From: Lachnospiraceae bacterium
Lineage (GTDB): Bacteria > Bacillota > Clostridia > Lachnospirales > Lachnospiraceae
NCBI GenBank assembly: GCA_900766815.1
Contig: CAAFWV010000039.1
Span: forward strand, 1 to 62,907
DNA length: 62,907 nucleotides
Reading direction: 5' to 3'
Below the pieces are notes generated by a model. The model saw nothing but the letters and a program-made list of their open reading frames with translations, searched no databases and was not told the origin of the DNA. Below are positions 61,882 to 62,907 of the stretch, piece by piece; position 1 is the first letter of the stretch, and every line of letters begins with the position of its first letter. The translations under genes and the position numbers were made by a program.

Positions 61882-62592
61882 ATGTATACACTTGACATGA
61901 AGGTCGGCTTCAGCCATTCGGATGTGAATCACAGAATGACTATTCCGGCAATAATAGATGCTTATCAGGACGTGTCCTGCTTTCATTCGGAGGAGCTGGG
62001 CGTCGGCTTCTTCTATCTTGAGCCCCGCAAGCTTGTATGGGTTCTGAACTACTGGGAAGTTGAGTTTAAGAGACTTCCTGAATACCCCGAGACCATCACG
62101 GTGGGCACTTTTCCCTATGAATTCAGAGGCTTCATGGGCATGCGTAACTTCTTTCTTAAGGATGAAAAAGGGGAGTATATCTCCAAAGCCAATTCCTTAT
62201 GGGTGCTGATGGACTGGGAGAACATGCGCCCGGTTAAGGTACCTGAGGAGATATACAGCGCCTACACCCTGGAGGATAAGCTTGATATGAACTATTCCTC
62301 AAGGAAGATCAGTATTCCTGACGGCGCCATCGGCGTAGCCAAGGAGCCGATGAATATAGGTGAGCACCACCTGGATGCCAACGGACATGTTAACAATGGC
62401 CAGTACGTCAAGATCGCGATGAGCTACATCCCGCAGACCCGCGACTATACGCACCTTCGCGTCGAATATCGTGCTCAGGCGCACTTGGGCGACCTTATAT
62501 ATCCGATGGTGTATGAGAGCGATGGCGCGGTAAATATCACCTTGAACAAAGAAGACGGCACACCATATGCGTGTCTGGAACTGAAATATTAG
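61882..62592 (+). CDS. Acyl-ACP thioesterase
   Basis: A 236-aa thioesterase with two tandem hotdog folds. Typical motifs are visible: GFSHSDVNHRMTIPAIIDAYQDVS at the start, YEFRGFMGMRNFF, and the second-fold LDANGHVNNGQYVKIA, the acyl-ACP thioesterase signature. It releases fatty acids from ACP. AGGAGG precedes the ATG. Its place behind the envelope genes may supply acyl chains, or be incidental. Confidence 0.9.
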   Translation: MYTLDMKVGFSHSDVNHRMTIPAIIDAYQDVSCFHSEELGVGFFYLEPRKLVWVLNYWEVEFKRLPEYPETITVGTFPYEFRGFMGMRNFFLKDEKGEYISKANSLWVLMDWENMRPVKVPEEIYSAYTLEDKLDMNYSSRKISIPDGAIGVAKEPMNIGEHHLDANGHVNNGQYVKIAMSYIPQTRDYTHLRVEYRAQAHLGDLIYPMVYESDGAVNITLNKEDGTPYACLELKY

Positions 62593-62610
62593 CGTAATTA
62601 AGCGCCATCA

Positions 62611-62817
62611 ATAAATTGTAAGCCGGGCACTGGATAATGTGATTCGCAGACCTCGCATAATTGTTTACCGGGTACTAAGACAACGCCGGTTTTTAGCGAG
62701 CGTTCTTTGCTCGCTTATGAACCGCTGCGTTGGCGCCGTAGCGAGAGCGTGCCCGGGAAACATTTATCCGAGGTCGTATAGTCGGCGCAGTAGAGAGTGT
62801 GCCAGGCGGCAATTATT
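62611..62817. repeat. Nested structured repeat element, copy 2
   Basis: An outer element begins AATTGTAAGCCGGGCACTGG and ends CCAGGCGGCAATT. Inside it, 62657-62767 is a second full copy closely similar to 26801-26911. The flanks pair further (GACCTCG with CGAGGTC), so the whole block folds into one long hairpin. It lies between the thioesterase gene and cvfB. Confidence 0.75.
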
Positions 62818-62842
62818 GATTGGCGCGATAAGAGAGGATAGC

Positions 62843-62907
62843 ATGGAACTTGGAAGAATACAGGAATTGATAGTGGTAAGCAGAGTAGACTTCGGAATCT
62901 ACCTGTC
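62843..62907 (+). CDS. cvfB: S1 RNA-binding protein CvfB (partial)
   Basis: The first 21 residues, MELGRIQELIVVSRVDFGIY and so on, match the start of CvfB/YitL S1-domain RNA-binding proteins. The gene runs off the end of the window. GAGAGGA precedes the ATG. Confidence 0.72.
   Translation, partial: MELGRIQELIVVSRVDFGIYL

Overview
The window looks like a chromosomal segment of a strictly anaerobic, low-to-mid GC Firmicute, most likely a Lachnospiraceae member (inference from gene content: glutamine synthetase III, pyruvate formate-lyase, MecA, IreB, RNase J, an HPr-like protein, and strong AGGAGG ribosome sites). Genes are densely packed in short operons. No CRISPR array, rRNA operon, intact prophage or intact insertion sequence was seen.

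Layout. 1-332: tRNA-Asn, tRNA-Glu, tRNA-Cys and a terminator. 496-6909: PlsC-like acyltransferase, then a signalling cluster with a CHASE2 class III nucleotidyl cyclase, a TIM-barrel protein, a GAF/HD-GYP phosphodiesterase cut in two by an in-frame TAG, and a membrane FecR-domain protein. 6945-8083: rpsF-ssb-rpsR. 8084-10841: a decaying accessory patch with toxin-antitoxin remnants and duplicated gene fragments. 10876-12111: an AGE/YihS-type sugar isomerase. 12301-16293: gdpP-rplI-dnaB behind tandem 26-bp repeats. 16307-20159 (minus strand): the pyruvate formate-lyase locus. 20263-22211: DUF1858 protein, MecA, and a probable stand-alone small RNA.

22212-28137 holds a GH18-like protein and a tRNA/ribosome modification group (prmA, rsmE, cysteine desulfurase, thiI). 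28253-29992 has an HPr-like protein and mtaB. 30073-37256 is a conserved Firmicute block (ireB, ruvX, DUF1292, RNase J, MltG-like, trmR, trhP) followed by glnN. 37330-42979 holds an MFS transporter, tRNA-Gln, an AraC regulator and a polar amino-acid ABC transporter. 43001-51325 holds a cytidylate-kinase-like protein, a FUSC-HAD fusion, and a circularly permuted ATP-grasp / alpha-E / transglutaminase cassette with two M14-like proteins and DUF1846. 51528-56162: ftsH, XpaC and TelA. 56288-62592: an envelope cluster (MBOAT, SGNH, MurD-like, DUF6044, acyl-ACP thioesterase). The window ends in the start of cvfB.

The most striking system is the pyruvate formate-lyase locus. The 679-aa catalytic protein carries the Cys-Cys active site but stops before the C-terminal glycyl-radical domain. 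That domain is a separate 80-aa gene two genes downstream, and between them lies a 67-aa relative of it in which the radical loop is replaced by a cysteine motif. The activase and a 2[4Fe-4S] ferredoxin follow. The second notable system is the ATP-grasp/alpha-E/transglutaminase cassette with one intact and one apparently metal-dead M14-type protein.
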